From CAXMST01 sp035267205 (lineage in GTDB: Bacteria > Actinomycetota > Thermoleophilia > Solirubrobacterales > 70-9), in contig DATFLZ010000165.1 in NCBI GenBank assembly GCA_035267205.1, positions 1 to 8,368 on the forward strand: a stretch of DNA of 8,368 nt, written 5' to 3'. The notes beneath the pieces were generated by a model, which saw only the letters and a list, made by a program, of their open reading frames with translations, had not been told where the DNA came from and searched no databases. Of the stretch, positions 5,814 to 8,368 are shown piece by piece. The position numbers and the translations under genes were made by a program. Within the stretch, counting starts at the first letter, position 1. Each line of letters begins with the position of its first letter.

Positions 5814-6959
5814 GGCGCCGTTGGCTCCCTCCAGCGCGAACGACGGGTGCGCGACGTTGAGGTAGTGGTTGAACGACCACTTCACGAAGGCGTCGCTCGA
5901 GAGCCCGCGCAGGGCCGGGGCGAGCAGACGCGGTGGGACGCGGGGGATCAGCTTCTGGACCCGGAGCATCCACTCGAACTGCCAGCGATGGCGGGCGTTG
6001 AACGCGGCGTACCGGCGCAGCGCGGTCGCCCGGTCGGCCCGGCCATCGACCACGCGGCGCAGCTCGCGGCCCGCGGCGATCGAGAAGTAGAAGGCCGTGC
6101 GGATGCCCTCGGCGGTCAGGGGGAGGCAGTGGCCGGCCGAGTCGCCGCAGAAGAAGACGCCTCCCTCGGTCGCCTCCCGCAGCCGGTGCGGGATCCAGTT
6201 CCCCTGGTAGCCCTCGGGCGGGAGCTCCAGGCGTTCGGCCAGCTCTACCGTCGGCTTCTTGACGTGGAAGCGGGGGTCGAAGCTGCCCACGCCGACGCGA
6301 AGCTCGTCTTCGGCGGGAAAGCTCCAGCCGTATCCGGCCGGGACGACGCCGCGCTCGATCCAAAGCTCCATCCGGTCGCCTCGCCCGCCGGGATGCACCT
6401 CGAGGCCACGGGACAGCGGGCCATCGGGAGGCTGGTATCCGTCGGCGCCGAGGACCCGGCGCCAGCCGAGGCAGTCGACCATCAACGGCGCAGAGACGAC
6501 GCCGCGGTCGGTCTCGAGCTCGAAGATGTGGTCCCGGCTCAGGGACGAGCCGGGCGCCGGTCGCTCACCGCGTAGCCCCTCGACCTTGGCGGTCTCGAAG
6601 ACGGCGTCCCCACACTGCGCCCAAAGGAGGGCGCAGAGCTGCGGATAATCGAACGTGGAGAAAGACCACGGGAGCTTCATCACCGTGTCGGTGTGCGGCG
6701 TGTGGAAGTCGAGCTCGTCGAACGTCTGCCGGATTGAGTCGGCGGCGCCCATGTTCTCCAGCCACTCGGTGGGCGCGCCGCAGGCGGACGTCTGGCGCTC
6801 GCCGATCTCGTAGCGATCGAGAACCAGAACCCGCGCGCCGGAGCCGGCCAGCTCGCGTGCGACGGTCAGGCCGGCGAAGCTGGCACCGCAGATGACGACA
6901 TCCCAGGACCCCTCCAGCGGGGTGCGGTCGGCGCCGCGCTTGGTCCTTCTCACCGGCAT
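5733..6959 (-). CDS. FAD-dependent oxidoreductase, geranylgeranyl reductase family
   Basis: A 408-residue flavoprotein from ATG 6959. The frame continues upstream to an ATG at 7070, but those 37 residues are low-complexity and would run through the rpsA promoter area, so the shorter start is preferred. An FAD-binding Rossmann fold lies at 20-50 (DVVICGASFAGLTVARELAG, then the acidic VLVLDR strand end). SACGAP (58-63) keeps the Cys-Gly of the family. PAGYGWSFPAEDELRVGVGS (207-226) matches the P-x-x-Y-x-W-x-F-P...VGxG signature. CGDSAGHCLPLTAEGI (271-286) is the second FAD-binding GD motif. These define the COG0644/GGR group, which reduces isoprenoid double bonds in lipids, quinones or pigments, though some members do other chemistry. 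No isoprenoid gene is adjacent, so the substrate is open. The tail (about 378-408) is acidic and disordered-looking; residues 383-408 overlap the transporter gene in antisense. Confidence 0.9.
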   Translation of the reverse strand: MPVRRTKRGADRTPLEGSWDVVICGASFAGLTVARELAGSGARVLVLDRYEIGERQTSACGAPTEWLENMGAADSIRQTFDELDFHTPHTDTVMKLPWSFSTFDYPQLCALLWAQCGDAVFETAKVEGLRGERPAPGSSLSRDHIFELETDRGVVSAPLMVDCLGWRRVLGADGYQPPDGPLSRGLEVHPGGRGDRMELWIERGVVPAGYGWSFPAEDELRVGVGSFDPRFHVKKPTVELAERLELPPEGYQGNWIPHRLREATEGGVFFCGDSAGHCLPLTAEGIRTAFYFSIAAGRELRRVVDGRADRATALRRYAAFNARHRWQFEWMLRVQKLIPRVPPRLLAPALRGLSSDAFVKWSFNHYLNVAHPSFALEGANGASANDEPGAGKEQGDSEEPVDRDLSLT

Positions 6960-6967
6960 CGACGTGG

Positions 6968-6973
6968 AGGTTA
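6968..6973 (-). promoter_or_regulatory. -10-like element of the flavoprotein gene
   Basis: Read on the minus strand this is TAACCT (TANNNT pattern), ending 8 nt before the ATG at 6959. There is no Shine-Dalgarno sequence in between, so a leaderless or almost leaderless message is likely. It is a weaker match than the elements before the transporter and rpsA genes. Confidence 0.35.
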
Positions 6974-7018
6974 GCCGGACGCCGCTCGGCCGGCTCGGGG
7001 GGCCGGTGCCGGACGCCG
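6974..7018 (+). repeat. 11-bp direct repeat pair GCCGGACGCCG
   Basis: Two identical copies (6974-6984 and 7008-7018) lie between the divergent starts. They could be paired regulator sites, but such a GC-only word could recur by chance in DNA of this composition. Confidence 0.4.
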
Positions 7019-7064
7019 GGAGAACCTCGCGCTCGGCGGATCGCGTTCGAGGCCCGCGTTTGCC

Positions 7065-7070
7065 TATCAT
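7065..7070 (+). promoter_or_regulatory. -10 promoter element of rpsA
   Basis: TATCAT is an AT-rich island in otherwise GC-rich DNA and fits TANNNT with four of six bases of TATAAT plus a conservative fit. It ends 8 nt before the TTG at 7079, so transcription would begin at or just before that codon. No clear -35 is visible. Confidence 0.55.
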
Positions 7071-7078
7071 TCCCGCCC

Positions 7079-8368
7079 TTGTCTGCCGCCGAGACAGCAG
7101 GCGGCGCCGTGCTGGCGCCCGAAGGTGCGACCCCCGTCGAGGGGTCGGACGGCCTGCTGCTGCAGTTCAACGGCGAGATCATCCCCAACTACGACGCGAC
7201 GATCACGCACTTCGAGGAGGGCGAGGTCGTCAGTGGCGAGGTAGTCCGGATCGACAACGACGAGGTGCTCGTCGACATCGGCTGGAAGTCCGAGGGCGTG
7301 ATTCCCTCACACGAGCTTTCGATCCGCCGCTCGGTCGACCCCGCCGACGAGGTCTCGCTCGGCGAGGCGGTCGACGCGCTGGTCCTCACCAAGGAGGACC
7401 AGGAGGGTCGCCTGATCCTGTCCAAGAAGCGGGCGCGCTTCGAGAAGGCCTGGCGCAAGATCGAGGCCGCCGCCGAGTCCGGCGAGCAGGTCGAGGGCAC
7501 CGTGATCGAGGTCGTCAAGGGCGGCCTGATCCTCGACCTCGGCGTGCGCGGCTTCCTGCCCGCCTCGCTGGTCGACATCCGCCGCGTCCACAACCTCGAG
7601 GAGTTCACCGGTCAGACGCTCGAGTGCAAGGTGATCGAGCTCAATCGGTCCCGCAACAACGTCGTGCTCAGCCGCCGCGCGATCCTGGAGGACGAGCGCA
7701 AGGAGCAGCGCGAGCAGATCCTCGAGCGCCTCCAGCCCGGCCAGATCGTCGAGGGCCAGGTTTCCAACATCGTCGACTTCGGCGCCTTCGTCGACCTCGA
7801 GGGGATCGACGGCCTGATCCACATCTCCGAGATCAGCTGGAGCCATGTCAACCATCCTTCCGAGGTGCTTTCGATCGGCGAGACCGTCAAGGTCAAGGTG
7901 CTGGACATCGACCGCGATCGCCAGCGCATCTCACTCGGCCTCAAGCAGACGCAGGAGGATCCGTGGCAGACCGTGCTCAACAGCTACGGCCCCGGCTCCT
8001 CGCTCTCCGGCAAGGTCACCAAGGTCGTCGCCTTCGGCGCCTTCGTCGAGATCGTCCCGGGCGTCGAGGGCCTCGTCCACATCTCCGAGCTCGCCGAGCA
8101 TCACGTCGAGACCCCGAGCGAGGTCGTCCAGCCCGACGAGGAGGTCCGGGTCAAGATCCTCGAGATCGACGAGGAGCGCCGGCGGATCAGCCTTTCGATC
8201 AAGCGCGTCGGCGAGGGCGGCATGCCGCTCCGCGACGCCTTCCAGCAGGCCCAGGCGGCCGCCGAGCCCGAGGCTGAGGCGCCCGAAGCCGCGGCACCCG
8301 AGGCCGCCGCCGAGGCACCGCCGGTCGAGGCCGCGCCCGAGGCCCCCGCCGAGCCCGAGCCGGCTCAG
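7079..8368 (+). CDS. rpsA: 30S ribosomal protein S1, 3' end missing
   Basis: The mRNA-binding ribosomal protein that helps 30S subunits load structured messages. The frame is open to the last base; 430 residues are visible from TTG 7079. There is no in-frame ATG before the conserved region. TTG 7079 (reading MSAAETAGG) is preferred because it follows TATCAT; GTG 7109 is the alternative, 10 residues shorter. Four S1/OB-fold repeats are seen: about 46-118 (DEVLVDIGWKSEGVIPSHEL, 61-80), 134-203 (VVKGGLILDLGVRGFLPASL, 145-164), 220-289 (IVDFGAFVDLEGIDGLIHIS, 231-250) and 305-376 (VVAFGAFVEIVPGVEGLVHI, 316-335). Four domains rather than the six of E. coli is the actinobacterial form. After about residue 391 comes an Ala/Glu/Pro-rich tail that runs off the window. 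The position downstream of polA agrees with the polA-rpsA order in Mycobacterium and Streptomyces. Confidence 0.97.
   Translation, partial: MSAAETAGGAVLAPEGATPVEGSDGLLLQFNGEIIPNYDATITHFEEGEVVSGEVVRIDNDEVLVDIGWKSEGVIPSHELSIRRSVDPADEVSLGEAVDALVLTKEDQEGRLILSKKRARFEKAWRKIEAAAESGEQVEGTVIEVVKGGLILDLGVRGFLPASLVDIRRVHNLEEFTGQTLECKVIELNRSRNNVVLSRRAILEDERKEQREQILERLQPGQIVEGQVSNIVDFGAFVDLEGIDGLIHISEISWSHVNHPSEVLSIGETVKVKVLDIDRDRQRISLGLKQTQEDPWQTVLNSYGPGSSLSGKVTKVVAFGAFVEIVPGVEGLVHISELAEHHVETPSEVVQPDEEVRVKILEIDEERRRISLSIKRVGEGGMPLRDAFQQAQAAAEPEAEAPEAAAPEAAAEAPPVEAAPEAPAEPEPAQ
8249..8368 (+). repeat. low-complexity Ala/Glu/Pro tail of S1
   Basis: The end of the visible rpsA frame (residues about 391-430) is built of irregular PEA/AEAP-type units encoded by GCC, GAG and CCC codons. 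It is expected to be disordered and acidic. The repeat-rich DNA continues to the window edge, so its full length is unknown; variable acidic tails are usual in actinobacterial S1. Confidence 0.75.

Larger units (their letters stand above)
6960..7078. promoter_or_regulatory. divergent promoter region, flavoprotein / rpsA
   Basis: A 119-bp divergent intergenic stretch holding the control signals of both genes. It contains an exact 11-bp direct repeat, GCCGGACGCCG, at 6974-6984 and 7008-7018 (34 bp start to start), plus further GC-rich CGGC/GCCG blocks. Candidate -10 boxes lie at each end close to the start codons. The minus-strand frame of the flavoprotein is open through this region, but its translation looks non-coding. 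Confidence 0.55.

Noticed and set aside
5847..6575. 242-residue plus-strand open frame opposite the flavoprotein
   Set aside because: The minus strand encodes intact FAD motifs here; the plus-strand product has no recognisable fold or upstream RBS.
6960..7070. Longer N-terminus for the flavoprotein from ATG 7070
   Set aside because: The extra 37 residues are low-complexity, lie in the divergent promoter region and precede a good ATG 17 residues before the Rossmann fold.
6892..8277. 461-residue plus-strand open frame across the divergent region and rpsA
   Set aside because: It is out of frame with the clear S1 protein, is Arg/Gly/Pro-rich with no domain, and exists because high GC suppresses stops.
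1..8368. CRISPR arrays, insertion sequences, tRNA/rRNA genes, defence or phage genes
   Set aside because: No regularly spaced repeats, transposase or integrase motifs, or cloverleaf/rRNA-like stretches were seen on either strand.

Overview
The window is very GC-rich, with nearly all third codon positions G or C and little space between genes. It is most likely chromosomal DNA from a high-GC actinobacterium-like lineage. The order polA ... rpsA (as in Mycobacterium and Streptomyces), a PolA with a wrecked proofreading domain and a tyrosine in the O-helix, and a four-domain S1 with an Ala/Glu/Pro tail all fit Actinomycetota. Thermoleophilia (Solirubrobacterales/Gaiellales) is a guess I favour, but the sequence alone does not prove it. 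No mobile element, CRISPR array, tRNA or rRNA is visible.

Layout: (1) 1-2019 (+) is the 3' three quarters of polA, open at the left edge. (2) 2112-5336 (+) is a tightly coupled four-gene operon: a PspC-domain membrane protein with a LiaF/toastrack-like C-terminal domain, an unrecognised 61-residue two-helix membrane protein, a PspC-domain histidine kinase of the HisKA_3 class, and a NarL/LuxR-type response regulator. The junctions are GTGA overlap, 2-nt gap and ATGA overlap. (3) 5376-5813 (+) is a small DMT/YdcZ-type membrane protein. (4) 5733-6959 (-) is a geranylgeranyl-reductase-family flavoprotein whose last 26 codons and stop overlap the transporter gene tail to tail. (5) 7079 to the right edge (+) is rpsA, open at the end and divergent from the flavoprotein gene.

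How it works together: polA and rpsA are housekeeping genes that flank a variable interval. The main module there looks like an envelope-stress sensing circuit. Two membrane proteins carry PspC domains; one is probably an accessory or anti-kinase sensor of the LiaF/toastrack kind and the other is the kinase. The kinase would phosphorylate the coupled regulator at Asp59. No PspA gene is present, so the targets lie elsewhere or the operon regulates itself. The transporter and the flavoprotein are probably separate transcription units.

Three genes (transporter, flavoprotein, rpsA) have a TANNNT hexamer 6-8 nt before the start codon and no Shine-Dalgarno sequence, which suggests leaderless transcripts. 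The PspC operon instead begins with a good GGAGGA ribosome binding site. Intergenic stretches are short (92, 39 and 119 bp); nothing over 300 bp is without a gene.
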